From the NCBI GenBank assembly GCA_031291475.1, contig JARLIY010000069.1, positions 1-64,000 on the forward strand: a stretch of DNA of 64,000 nucleotides, written 5' to 3'. The stretch comes from Xanthobacteraceae bacterium. Its GTDB lineage: Bacteria > Pseudomonadota > Alphaproteobacteria > Rhizobiales > Xanthobacteraceae. Shown here piece by piece: positions 45,654 to 54,315 of the stretch; position 1 is the first letter of the stretch, and each line of letters opens with the position of its first letter. Below the pieces are notes generated by a model that did no database searches, was not told where the DNA came from, and saw only the letters and a list, made by a program, of their open reading frames with translations. A program made the translations under genes and the position numbers.

Positions 45654-46012
45654 TCTGACGTCCAAGCCACATCGGAGGAGCAGGATGTGCCCGCTGTATC
45701 GAGCTCGATACTCGTGAACAGACGACGCCGAGAGCGCGATTTTCCGTCCTCGCGCCAAATGTTGAGGATTACGGTAAAGAAGCCGTTAAGAAATCTTACC
45801 TGCCCGTTCGGGAGGCTTTCATTTGCGTCAGCCGCAGATCCGGATTCCTGCCTATTGGCCGGTCAGCAGGCAAAGTTCCCGTAACTGTTACGGTTACGGG
45901 CATGGCCTTCCGCGACGGCCGCAACTCAGGGCACGTAGGCTCGCGCATAATCCCGCGCGGCGACCGCTGATGGGTGCGGCTGTTGGCACAGAACGACGCT
46001 ATTCTGACGATC
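45654..46012. other. 359-base divergent intergenic region
   Basis: No gene is seen. It separates the PodJ-like gene from the MerR regulator and must carry both promoters. The one clear structure is the inverted repeat at 45878-45900. Confidence 0.5.
45878..45900. promoter_or_regulatory. inverted repeat upstream of the MerR-type regulator
   Basis: CCCGTAAC (45878-45885) and GTTACGGG (45893-45900) are perfect complements separated by seven bases (TGTTACG), which repeat the GTTAC half-site. It lies about 113 bases upstream of the regulator start, so it may be its own operator or a PodJ-side element. Confidence 0.5.
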
Positions 46013-46447
46013 ATGGAAGGTGCTGCCGGCGTCAACCATTTTGACCGGCATGAGCCGGACGAAACGGGCGTGTCCGACGACGGTCCGATGACGATCGGAG
46101 AGATCGCGCGGGAATTCGGCGTCACCATCCGTGCGCTGCGCTTCTACGAGGCAAAGCGGCTCATTGCCCCGCAACGCAACGGCGCCACGCGGCTCTACCG
46201 CCGGAACGAGCGCGAGCGCCTCGCTTTGATCATGACCGGCGGGCGGCTCGGTTTCACGCTTGCCGAAATTGGCGACCTGCTCGGAAAGCCCGACGGCAAC
46301 GACCTGCGCCTGACGCGCGAACAATGCGTGGCGCAGATCAATCTGCTCGAACAACAGAAGCGCGGCATCGAGATCGCGATCGCCGAATTGCGGCAGATCT
46401 GCACGTCGTTCTACCGCAAGCGCCTTGACGACTACGGTGGGCGCTAA
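46013..46447 (+). CDS. MerR-family transcriptional regulator
   Basis: A 144-residue regulator. After a 25-residue leader, the winged helix-turn-helix is TIGEIAREFGVTIRALRFYEAKRLIAP with the wing NGATRLYRRNERERLALI. The dimerisation coiled coil (REQCVAQINLLEQQKRGIEIAIAELRQ in part) and a short C-terminus with one cysteine follow. It resembles the MerR regulators of fatty-acid or branched-chain acyl-CoA degradation more than the metal sensors. ATG 46013 is used; ATG 46088 at the HTH is possible. It directly precedes the beta-oxidation genes. Confidence 0.87.
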   Translation: MEGAAGVNHFDRHEPDETGVSDDGPMTIGEIAREFGVTIRALRFYEAKRLIAPQRNGATRLYRRNERERLALIMTGGRLGFTLAEIGDLLGKPDGNDLRLTREQCVAQINLLEQQKRGIEIAIAELRQICTSFYRKRLDDYGGR

Positions 46448-46494
46448 GCGCCCATTTGACCACCCTCCCCTCGCAGAAACCTGCCTTATCGTTG

Positions 46495-46511
46495 ACGTAG
46501 ATCGGCTACGT
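46495..46511. promoter_or_regulatory. candidate MerR operator upstream of acyl-CoA dehydrogenase gene
   Basis: ACGTAG and CTACGT form a perfect six-base inverted repeat around ATCGG. The left arm overlaps TTGACG (46492-46497), which resembles a -35 element, as in MerR-type promoters. It is 37 bases before the start codon. Confidence 0.55.
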
Positions 46512-46547
46512 TATTACCTCTCGGTGACACGCTTCAGGGAGGGCGAC

Positions 46548-48341
46548 ATGCCGACTTACAAGGCACCCGTTGGTGACGTGATGTTTCTGTTGAGCGACGT
46601 GTTTCACATCGATCGCTACAACAATCTGCCGGGCTTTGCCGACGCCACGCCCGATCTGCTCGAGGCCGTGCTCGATGAGGCGGCGAAGTTCTGCGAGGAC
46701 GTGCTCACCCCGCTCAATCGCGTCGGCGACAAGGAAGGCTGCAAGCGCAGCGCCGATGGCAGCGTCGCCACGCCGACCGGGTTCAAGGACGCCTACAAGC
46801 GTCTGACCGACGGCGGCTGGATCGGCGCCTCGGCACCGGCGGAATTCGGCGGCCAAGGCCTGCCCATGGCGCTCACCCAATCGATCGGCGAATTCCTCTG
46901 CTCGGCGAACATGGCCTTTGCCATGTATCCGGGTCTGACGCAGGGCGCGAGCGCCGCCATCCTCGCCCACGGCTCGACCGATCAGAAGGCGCTCTATCTG
47001 CCGAAGCTCGTCAGCGGCCAATGGACCGGCACGATGAATCTGACCGAGCCGCAATGCGGCACCGATCTCGGCCTCGTGCGCACCCGCGCCACGCCGCAGG
47101 GCGACGGCAGCTACAAGATCACCGGCACGAAGATTTTCATCTCCGCTGGCGAGCACGATCTCGCCGAGAATATCGTCCATCTGGTGCTGGCGCGCATCGA
47201 TGGCGCCCCCGAAGGTACCAAGGGCATCTCGCTCTTCATCGTTCCCAAATTCCTGCCGGGCAAAGACGGCGCGATCAGCGCGCGCAACGCGCTCGTCTGC
47301 GGCTCGATCGAAGAGAAGATGGGCATCCACGGCAATTCCACCTGCGTGATGAATTTCGACGGCGCGACCGGCTGGCTGATGGGCGAGGCGAACCGCGGTC
47401 TGAACGCGATGTTCGTGATGATGAACGAAGCGCGGCTCGGCGTCGGCGTGCAGGGGCTGGCGCTGTCTGAGGTCGCCTACCAGAACGCCGCCGCCTACGC
47501 CAAGGAGCGCCTCGCCGGCCGCGCGCTGACCGGCGCCAAGTTCAAGGACAAGCCCGCCGACCCGATCATCGTGCAACCGGACGTGCGCCGCATGCTGATG
47601 ACCATGCGCGCGTTCAACGAAGCGGCGCGCGCGCTGGTGTTGTGGACCGCGCTCAAATCCGATATCGCCCATCGTTCCGGCGACGCCAAGGAACGGCAGG
47701 CGGCCGACGACCACATGGGATTGATGACGCCGGTGATCAAAGGCGTGCTCACCGATCAGGGCTTCGCCAACACGGTGATGGCGCAACAGGTGTTCGGCGG
47801 CCACGGCTACATCGCCGAGCACGGCATGGAGCAGTTCGTACGCGATGCGCGCATTGCCATGATCTACGAAGGCGCCAACGGCATCCAGGCGCTCGATCTC
47901 GTCGGCCGCAAGCTGCCGCGGGACGGCGGCCGCGCCTTGCAGGCGTTCTTCGCCGAGGTGTCGGCCTATATCAAAGAGCAAGGCGCGGACGCGGCCATGG
48001 CGCCTTACGTCAAGCCGCTGGCGCAGGCGCTCGGCGAACTGCAACAGGCGACCATGTGGTTCATGCAGAACGCGCTCGGCAACCCGGAGAATGCCGGCGC
48101 CGGCTCGACCGATTACATGCACCTCTTCGGCCTGGTCGCGCTCGGTTATATGTGGTGCCTGATTGTGCAGGCGGCGAAAGCCAAGGCGGCTTCCGGCAAC
48201 GGCGCGGGCGATCTCATGGCGGCGAAGCTCGCCAGCGGCCGCTTCTTCGCCGAGCGGCTGCTGCCGGGCGCCACGACCCACCTCGCGCGCATCAAGGCCG
48301 GCGCCGCCTCGACTATGGCCTTGCCGGCCGAGGCTTTTTAG
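46548..48341 (+). CDS. acyl-CoA dehydrogenase (long form, DmdC/FadE-like)
   Basis: A 597-residue flavin dehydrogenase introducing the alpha-beta double bond of an acyl-CoA. It opens with YKAPVGDVMFLLSDVFHIDRY, typical of the long subgroup with an extra C-terminal domain. Other motifs are MNLTEPQCGTDLG (FAD/substrate loop), GTKIFISAGEHD, QVFGGHGYIAEHGMEQFVRDARI and YEGANGIQALDL with the likely catalytic glutamate. The ATG at 46548 follows AGGGAGGG. The subgroup includes 3-methylmercaptopropionyl-CoA dehydrogenase DmdC, so the chain is not necessarily a fatty acid. Confidence 0.92.
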   Translation: MPTYKAPVGDVMFLLSDVFHIDRYNNLPGFADATPDLLEAVLDEAAKFCEDVLTPLNRVGDKEGCKRSADGSVATPTGFKDAYKRLTDGGWIGASAPAEFGGQGLPMALTQSIGEFLCSANMAFAMYPGLTQGASAAILAHGSTDQKALYLPKLVSGQWTGTMNLTEPQCGTDLGLVRTRATPQGDGSYKITGTKIFISAGEHDLAENIVHLVLARIDGAPEGTKGISLFIVPKFLPGKDGAISARNALVCGSIEEKMGIHGNSTCVMNFDGATGWLMGEANRGLNAMFVMMNEARLGVGVQGLALSEVAYQNAAAYAKERLAGRALTGAKFKDKPADPIIVQPDVRRMLMTMRAFNEAARALVLWTALKSDIAHRSGDAKERQAADDHMGLMTPVIKGVLTDQGFANTVMAQQVFGGHGYIAEHGMEQFVRDARIAMIYEGANGIQALDLVGRKLPRDGGRALQAFFAEVSAYIKEQGADAAMAPYVKPLAQALGELQQATMWFMQNALGNPENAGAGSTDYMHLFGLVALGYMWCLIVQAAKAKAASGNGAGDLMAAKLASGRFFAERLLPGATTHLARIKAGAASTMALPAEAF

Positions 48342-48349
48342 TCTTTCTC

Positions 48350-48435
48350 CGTCATTGCGAGGAGCGAAGCGACGAAGCAATCCAGCCGGGCGTTCGAAGA
48401 GCTGGATTGCTTCGCCCGTTGGGCTCGCAATGACG
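48350..48435. repeat. CGTCATTGCGAGG palindromic repeat
   Basis: CGTCATTGCGAG at the left is mirrored by CTCGCAATGACG at the right; the inner arms GAAGCAATCCAGC and GCTGGATTGCTTC also pair. It follows the acyl-CoA dehydrogenase stop codon and is near-identical in its arms to 31995-32083. Confidence 0.88.
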
Positions 48436-48531
48436 ACTTTCGGACCGGCTGCAATTGCGCGGAACTTGGATTATATGAGTGGTCCGGTCTAACGGACGAC
48501 ATCCGGCTTTGCCCCGATTGAGCCGCTTGCC

Positions 48532-48547
48532 ACCCTCGCCCGAGGGT
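48532..48547 (+). promoter_or_regulatory. small hairpin next to the thiolase ribosome-binding site
   Basis: ACCCTCG and CGAGGGT (two-base gap) form a short stem ending two bases before AGGAGG (48549-48554) of the thiolase gene. It could tune ribosome access. Confidence 0.4.
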
Positions 48548-48561
48548 TAGGAGGAAACGCC

Positions 48562-49770
48562 ATGCCCGACGCTTTTATCTACGATCACGTGCGAACGCCC
48601 CGCGGCCGCGGCAAAGTGGATGGCTCGCTTCACGAAGTTACTGCGCTCAACCTCGCCAGCCAGGCGCTCGGCGCCATCAAGGATCGCAATGAGCTCGATC
48701 CCGGCCTGGTCGATGACGTGGTGCTCGGCGTCGTCGATCCGGTCGGCGAAGCCGGCGCCGACATCGCGCGGACGGCAGCCCTCGTCGCCGGCTATGGCGA
48801 CGGCGTGCCGGGCGTGCAGATCAACCGCTTCTGCGCCTCGGGTCTCGATGCGGTGAATTTCGCCGCCGCGCAGATCATGTCGGGACAGCAGGACATGGCA
48901 ATCGGCGGCGGCGTCGAATCGATGAGCCGGGTCGGAATCGGCGCATCCGGCGGCGCCTGGGCGGTCGATCCGTCGATCGCCGTCGCGCACTATTTCGTGC
49001 CGCAGGGCATTTCCGCCGACCTCATCGCCACCAAATACGGCTTCTCCCGCGACGACGTCGACGCTTACGCGGTCGAGAGCCAGAAGCGCGCCGCGACCGC
49101 ATGGAACGAGGGCCGCTTCAGCCGCTCGGTGATGAAGGTCAAAGACGTCAACGGCCTGACCATCCTCGACAAGGACGAGCATATGCGGCCGGACACGACG
49201 ATGCAGTCGCTCGCCTCGCTCAAGCCGTCGTTCGTGCAGATGGGCGAAATGGGCGGCTTCGATTCGGTCGCCATTCAGAAGCATCCGGAAGTCGAGACCG
49301 TCAATCACGTGCATCATGCCGGCAATTCTTCCGGCATCGTCGACGGCGCCGCCGCGGTTCTCCTCGGCAATGCGCGGGCGGGCAAGAAAGCCGGGTTGAA
49401 GCCGCGGGCGCGCGTGCGCGCATTTGCCAATATCGGCTCGGAGCCGGCGATCATGCTGACCGGCCCGGTCGACGTCACCAAGAAGCTGTTAAAGAGGTCC
49501 GGCATGACCGAAGCCGATATCGACCTCTTCGAGCTCAACGAGGCATTCGCCTCCGTGGTGCTGCGCTACATCCAGGCGTTCGACATCGATCCGAACAAGA
49601 TCAACGTCAACGGCGGCGCCATTGCGCTCGGCCATCCGCTCGGCGCGACCGGCGCGATGATCCTCGGCACCGTGCTCGACGAGCTGGAGCGGCGCAACCT
49701 GTCGACCGCGCTGGTGACGCTGTGCATCGGCGCCGGCATGGGCACCGCCACGATCATCGAGCGGGTGTAA
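48562..49770 (+). CDS. acetyl-CoA C-acyltransferase (thiolase)
   Basis: A 402-residue thiolase that cleaves 3-ketoacyl-CoA with CoA. The acyl-accepting cysteine is C91 in [13 protein letters not shown]. The active-site histidine is in [18 protein letters not shown], and the second catalytic cysteine is in [14 protein letters not shown]. The [18 protein letters not shown] loop is also standard. The start ATG follows AGGAGG. It is the second enzyme gene of the operon and probably acts in beta-oxidation with the FadB-like protein downstream. Confidence 0.93.
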   Translation: MPDAFIYDHVRTPRGRGKVDGSLHEVTALNLASQALGAIKDRNELDPGLVDDVVLGVVDPVGEAGADIARTAALVAGYGDGVPGVQINRFCASGLDAVNFAAAQIMSGQQDMAIGGGVESMSRVGIGASGGAWAVDPSIAVAHYFVPQGISADLIATKYGFSRDDVDAYAVESQKRAATAWNEGRFSRSVMKVKDVNGLTILDKDEHMRPDTTMQSLASLKPSFVQMGEMGGFDSVAIQKHPEVETVNHVHHAGNSSGIVDGAAAVLLGNARAGKKAGLKPRARVRAFANIGSEPAIMLTGPVDVTKKLLKRSGMTEADIDLFELNEAFASVVLRYIQAFDIDPNKINVNGGAIALGHPLGATGAMILGTVLDELERRNLSTALVTLCIGAGMGTATIIERV

Positions 49771-49808
49771 TTTCTCTCCGCACGCCGTCGGCGTAACGAG
49801 GCGCGTAC

Positions 49809-50273
49809 ATGCCGAAGATCGACATCGCCAAGCTGCCGGTGGACAGCCGCTCGACCTATCCCGAGCCGTTCAACCGCTTGGTGGCCGGCCGTGAACGCAA
49901 GCGCCTCGGCAACGCCGCCGGGCTCGACCAGTTCGGCATCAATCTGACCACGCTAAAGCCGGGCGCGGCTTCGGCGCTGCGCCATTGGCACGAGAAAGAA
50001 GACGAGTTCGTCTATATTCTCGAAGGCGAGGTAATGCTGATCGAGGACCAGGGCGAGACCGTGCTCAAGCCGGGCGACGCCGCGGGCTTCAAAGCCAACG
50101 TCCGCAACGGCCACCACCTCGTCAATAAATCGGGCCGCGATGCGGTCTATCTGGAAATCGGCACGCGCTCCAAGCATGAGCGCGCCGAATATTCCGATGT
50201 CGATATGCTGGTTATTCGCGACGAAACGGGTGCACGCTACACCCACAAGGACGGGAAATCGTATTCGAAGTAA
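49809..50273 (+). CDS. cupin-domain protein
   Basis: A 154-residue small beta-barrel protein. The two cupin motifs are visible: [18 protein letters not shown] (metal-binding H, H, E) and [18 protein letters not shown] (histidine). It probably binds a divalent metal; enzymes, isomerases and sensors all use this fold, so the activity is open. It sits between thiolase and FadB-like genes with 38- and 53-base gaps, so is probably part of the same operon. Confidence 0.87.
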   Translation: MPKIDIAKLPVDSRSTYPEPFNRLVAGRERKRLGNAAGLDQFGINLTTLKPGAASALRHWHEKEDEFVYILEGEVMLIEDQGETVLKPGDAAGFKANVRNGHHLVNKSGRDAVYLEIGTRSKHERAEYSDVDMLVIRDETGARYTHKDGKSYSK

Positions 50274-50326
50274 TTCTCCCTCTGCCGCTGGGGCGAGGTG
50301 AAAAAGAAATACGACGGGAGATGCGT

Positions 50327-52537
50327 ATGGCCTATCAAAACTTCACCTTCGATGTCGACACCGACGGCATCGCGATCGTCACCTGGAACATGCCGGGACG
50401 GTCGATGAATGTCATCGACGCGAAAGTGACGGAGGAGCTCGCGGCGATCGTCGAGCGCGTGGCGAGCGAAGCCGCGATCAAAGGCGCGGTGCTCACCTCC
50501 GGCAAGGACGCGTTTTGCGCCGGCGCCGATCTCGCCGTCCTGGAGACGTCGCGGCGGACGTTTGCCGAACTGATGAAATCCAAAGGCGAAGAAGCGGCGA
50601 ACAAGCAACTCTTCGAGGACAGCCGCAAATTCTCGCTGCTCGCCCGCCGCATGGAAACCTGCGGCAAGCCCTGGGTCGCCGCCATCAACGGCACGGCGAT
50701 GGGCGGCGGCTTCGAGCTGGCGCTCGCCTGCCATCATCGCGTCGCTTCCGACAACGACAAGACCCGGCTCGGGCTGCCGGAAATCAAAGTCGGCTTGTTT
50801 CCCGGCGGCGGCGGCACGCAGCGCATCGCGCGCATGTTGCAGCCGGCGGACGCCCTGCAATTCCTGCTCAAGGGCGATCAGCTCCGGCTCAGCCGCGCCA
50901 AGGCGATGAAGCTCGTCGACGAGGTCGTGCCGCAAGCCGACCTCGTGGCCAAGGCCAAGGCCTGGATCAAGGCCGGCGGCACCGCCAAGGCGCCGTGGGA
51001 TGTCGACGGTTTCCGCCTGCCCGGCGGCCAGGTCTATTCCAAGGGCGGCATGATGGTGTTCCCGCCGGCGAACGCGCTCTACCGGCGCGAGACCTACGAT
51101 AATTATCCCGCCGCGCGCGCCGTCATGCAGGTCGTCTATGAGGGCCTGCAATTGCCGATGGATCAGGCGCTGCGCGTGGAGTCGCGCTACTTCGCCAAGA
51201 TCCTGCGCTCGCCGGAAGCCGCCGCCATGATCCGCTCGCTGTTCGTCTCCATGCAGGAGCTCAACAAGGGCGCGCGCCGGCCGACCGAGGTGCCGGCCAA
51301 GCCGGTGAAGAAGATCGGCGTGCTCGGCGCCGGCTTCATGGGCGCCGGCGTCGCCTATGTCAGCGCCCAAGCCGGCATCGACGTCATGCTCATCGACCGC
51401 GATCAGGAGACCGCGGACAAGGGCAAGGCGCATTCGCAGAAGTTGATCACCGATCAGATCAACCGCGGCCGCGCCACCGCCGCCGACCGCGATGCGTTGC
51501 TGGCTCACATCACCGCGACGCCGGACTATGCGGCGTTAAAAGACTGCGATCTGATCATCGAGGCGGTGTTCGAGGACCGCGCCGTCAAGGAAGAGGTAAT
51601 CGCCAAGGCCCAGGCGGCGATCGGCAAGGAGACGATTTTCGGCTCCAATACGTCGACCTTGCCGATCACCTCGCTGGCCAAGTCGTTCAAGGACCCCAAG
51701 CGTTTCATCGGCGTGCATTTCTTCTCGCCGGTCGATCGCATGATGCTGGTCGAGGTCATCCTCGGCAAAAAGACCGGCGACGCGGCGCTCGCCACCGCGC
51801 TCGATTACGCGCGCGCCATCCGCAAGACCCCGATCGTGGTTAACGATTCGCGCGGCTTCTACACCTCGCGCGTGGTCGGCACCTATATCCGCGAAGGCCA
51901 TCTGATGCTGGCCGAGGGCGTGCCGGCGGCGATGATCGAGAATGTCGGCCGCCTGGCCGGCATGCCGGTCGGCCCGCTGTCGCTCAACGACGAGGTCGCC
52001 GTCGATCTCGCCTGGAAGATCCTCAAAGCGACCGAAGCCGATCTCGGGCCGAAGGCGATCGACGAGCGCCAGAAGACGTTGCTGCAAGAGATGGTGGAAA
52101 AGCGCGGCCGCTACGGCCGCAAGAACGGCAAGGGCTTTTACGATTATCCGCAGAACGGAGCGAAGCGGCTGTGGCCCGGTTTGGCCGATCTGCAAGCGAC
52201 CAAGCTCGATCCGGACAGCCTCGACGTCGAGGAGCTGAAAGCTCGCCTGCTCGCGATCCAGGCGCTCGAATCGGCGCGCTGCATCGAGCAAGGCGTCGTC
52301 ACCGACATGCGCGAGGCCGATGTCGGCTCGATCCTCGGTTTCGGCTTTGCGCCGTTCACCGGCGGCACCATCTCCTATATCGACGGCATGGGCGCCAAGG
52401 CCTTCGTCGATCTGTGCAACCGACTGGCGAAGAAATACGGCGCCCGGTTCAAGCCGTCCAAGCTCTTGCGCGACATGGCGACTACCGGCGACAGCTTCTA
52501 TCTCCGCTTTCCGCCGGAAAAGCGCAAAGCCGCGTGA
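50327..52537 (+). CDS. bifunctional enoyl-CoA hydratase/3-hydroxyacyl-CoA dehydrogenase (FadB/FadJ-like)
   Basis: A 736-residue beta-oxidation enzyme. The N-terminal crotonase domain (about 1-190) has GKDAFCAGADL and AINGTAMGGGFELALACHHR; the NAD-binding domain (from about 325) has KIGVLGAGFMGAG. The catalytic histidine is in FIGVHFFSPVDRMM; the C-terminal dimerisation domain has GMPVGPLSLNDEVAVDLAWK. The ATG at 50327 is preferred, six bases after CGGGAG; an ATG at 50321 abuts the Shine-Dalgarno sequence. With the dehydrogenase and thiolase this completes a beta-oxidation cycle. Confidence 0.95.
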   Translation: MAYQNFTFDVDTDGIAIVTWNMPGRSMNVIDAKVTEELAAIVERVASEAAIKGAVLTSGKDAFCAGADLAVLETSRRTFAELMKSKGEEAANKQLFEDSRKFSLLARRMETCGKPWVAAINGTAMGGGFELALACHHRVASDNDKTRLGLPEIKVGLFPGGGGTQRIARMLQPADALQFLLKGDQLRLSRAKAMKLVDEVVPQADLVAKAKAWIKAGGTAKAPWDVDGFRLPGGQVYSKGGMMVFPPANALYRRETYDNYPAARAVMQVVYEGLQLPMDQALRVESRYFAKILRSPEAAAMIRSLFVSMQELNKGARRPTEVPAKPVKKIGVLGAGFMGAGVAYVSAQAGIDVMLIDRDQETADKGKAHSQKLITDQINRGRATAADRDALLAHITATPDYAALKDCDLIIEAVFEDRAVKEEVIAKAQAAIGKETIFGSNTSTLPITSLAKSFKDPKRFIGVHFFSPVDRMMLVEVILGKKTGDAALATALDYARAIRKTPIVVNDSRGFYTSRVVGTYIREGHLMLAEGVPAAMIENVGRLAGMPVGPLSLNDEVAVDLAWKILKATEADLGPKAIDERQKTLLQEMVEKRGRYGRKNGKGFYDYPQNGAKRLWPGLADLQATKLDPDSLDVEELKARLLAIQALESARCIEQGVVTDMREADVGSILGFGFAPFTGGTISYIDGMGAKAFVDLCNRLAKKYGARFKPSKLLRDMATTGDSFYLRFPPEKRKAA

Positions 52538-52598
52538 CCAGTCCGCGTGAAGATCATCGCCGTTTGCTCAACGCCGACGACCATTTAGTCCGGATCCC

Positions 52599-53969
52599 AT
52601 GGCGCGTGATCAAGTCGACCTGACGCCGATCGAGCGCCGCGACGAACTCGTCGACTGGATCGCGCAGGGCGTCAAGCCGAAATCGCAATTCCGCATCGGC
52701 ACCGAGCACGAAAAATTCGCCTTTACGCTCGACGGGCACCGTCCGGTGTCTTACGAAGGCCGCCGCGGCATTCGCGCGCTGCTCGAAGGCATGGAGCTCC
52801 TGCTCGGCTGGCAGCCGATCATGGAAGGCGGCAACGTCATCGGGCTGTCCGACGTGACCGGCGGCGGCGCGATCACGCTCGAGCCCGGCGGCCAGTTCGA
52901 ACTGTCCGGCGCCCAGGTCGAGACCGTGCACCAGACCTCGCGCGAGCTGATGGCGCATCTGGCGCAGGTGCGCGAGGTCGCCGAGCCGCTGTGCATCGGC
53001 TTTCTAGGCATCGGCATGACGCCGAGCTGGACGCGCGCCGAAATGCCGAAAATGCCGAAGGGCCGCTACAAGATCATGACCGCCTACATGCCGGAGGTCG
53101 GCAACCTCGGCCTCGACATGATGTATCGCACCTGCACGGTGCAGACCAATCTCGATTTCTCCTCGGAAGCGGACATGGTCAAGAAGCTGCGCGTATCGAT
53201 CGCACTGCAGCCGGTGGCGACGGCTTTGTTCGCCAATTCGCCGTTCACCGAAGGACGCCCCAACGGCTACCTTTCCTTCCGCGCCGAAATCTGGCGCGAC
53301 ACCGATAAGGATCGCACCGGCATGCTGCCGTGGGCGTTCGAGCCGGGCATGGGCTTCGAGCGCTGGGTCGACTACGCGCTCGACGTGCCCATGTATTTCG
53401 TCAAGCACGGCGACGAATATGTCGACGTCTCCGGCCGGTCATTCCGCGACCTGATGGCGGGCAAGCTGCCCGGCATGCCCGGCGTCCGCGCCACCATCTC
53501 CGACTGGTCGAACCACATTTCGACGATTTTTCCCGAGGTGCGGCTCAAGCGCTATCTGGAAATGCGCGGCGCCGATTCCGGGCCGACGCGCAATCTCCTG
53601 GCGCTGCCGGCCTTGTGGGCCGGCATTCTCTACGACGATGTCAGCCTCGACGCCGCCTGGGATCTCGTCAAAGGCTGGAGCGCCGAGGATCGCCAGCAGC
53701 TCCGCGACGCGGTGCCGAAATCGGCGCTGGCGGCAAATGTGCGCGGCCGCGCCGTGTTCGAAATCGCCACTGAAATCCTCAAATTGGCCCGCGCCGGCCT
53801 GGCGCGAAGGAAGCGGCTCGACGTCAGCGGCCGGGACGAGACGCGCTACCTCGAAATCCTCGAAGACCGGCTGGCCCGCGGCATCACGCCGGCGGAAGAG
53901 CTGCTGGAGAAATTCCGCGGACCTTGGGCGGGCTCGGTCGATCCGATCTATACGCAAGAGGCGTATTAG
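52599..53969 (+). CDS. gshA: glutamate--cysteine ligase
   Basis: A 456-residue ligase of the plant/alphaproteobacterial GshA class, forming gamma-glutamylcysteine, the first step of glutathione synthesis. Key motifs are FRIGTEHEKFAF (ATP/metal-binding glutamates), GGAITLEPGGQFELSGA, MTAYMPEVGNLGLDMMYRT in part, and FANSPFTEGRPNGYLSFR. The C-terminal half keeps KRYLEMRGADSGP, where the arginine contacts glutamate. No gshB is adjacent. The gene stands alone after the FadB-like gene. Confidence 0.95.
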   Translation: MARDQVDLTPIERRDELVDWIAQGVKPKSQFRIGTEHEKFAFTLDGHRPVSYEGRRGIRALLEGMELLLGWQPIMEGGNVIGLSDVTGGGAITLEPGGQFELSGAQVETVHQTSRELMAHLAQVREVAEPLCIGFLGIGMTPSWTRAEMPKMPKGRYKIMTAYMPEVGNLGLDMMYRTCTVQTNLDFSSEADMVKKLRVSIALQPVATALFANSPFTEGRPNGYLSFRAEIWRDTDKDRTGMLPWAFEPGMGFERWVDYALDVPMYFVKHGDEYVDVSGRSFRDLMAGKLPGMPGVRATISDWSNHISTIFPEVRLKRYLEMRGADSGPTRNLLALPALWAGILYDDVSLDAAWDLVKGWSAEDRQQLRDAVPKSALAANVRGRAVFEIATEILKLARAGLARRKRLDVSGRDETRYLEILEDRLARGITPAEELLEKFRGPWAGSVDPIYTQEAY

Positions 53970-53979
53970 ACGCCGGTCG

Positions 53980-54315
53980 TCATTCCAGCCCGTAAAGTTC
54001 CTTGGCTTGATCGAGCGCTTTCCGGCAAGCGGCGGCGTCGCCCGCGGCATCGGCGCTGCGCGCGCGCTCGAGCGCGGCTGCCGCCGCCTGCCGCGCCTGA
54101 TTCTCCGCGCTCTCCACTGAGCTCGGCGTCGGCTGATGATGAAGCTGGGCGCCGATCGATTGCGGTGCGGTCGGGCCGCTCGCCGGGCCGGGCTTCGTGC
54201 GTTGGATATAGCGATCGACCTCCGCAATCTGGGTGGTGCACGGTCCCGCACTGGCCATGACCGTGCTGCCGATCACCGGCACTGCCGCAAGCATGACGAC
54301 GCGCAATCGCAGCAC
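53980..54315 (-). CDS. small exported hypothetical protein
   Basis: A 111-residue protein with a Sec signal peptide (LRVVMLAAVPVIGSTVMASA, cleavage before GPCTTQ). The mature part has two cysteines, a proline-rich middle (KPGPASGPTAPQ) and an alanine-rich helical C-terminus (ARQAAAAALERARSADAAG). The layout resembles small rhizobial periplasmic proteins of unknown function. It converges on gshA with a 10-base gap. Confidence 0.75.
   Translation of the reverse strand: MLRLRVVMLAAVPVIGSTVMASAGPCTTQIAEVDRYIQRTKPGPASGPTAPQSIGAQLHHQPTPSSVESAENQARQAAAAALERARSADAAGDAAACRKALDQAKELYGLE

Noticed and set aside
46506-48380. 624-codon open frame antisense to the acyl-CoA dehydrogenase gene
   Set aside because: Same reason: a GC-rich shadow frame, His/Arg/Ala-rich and featureless, running into the palindromic repeat.
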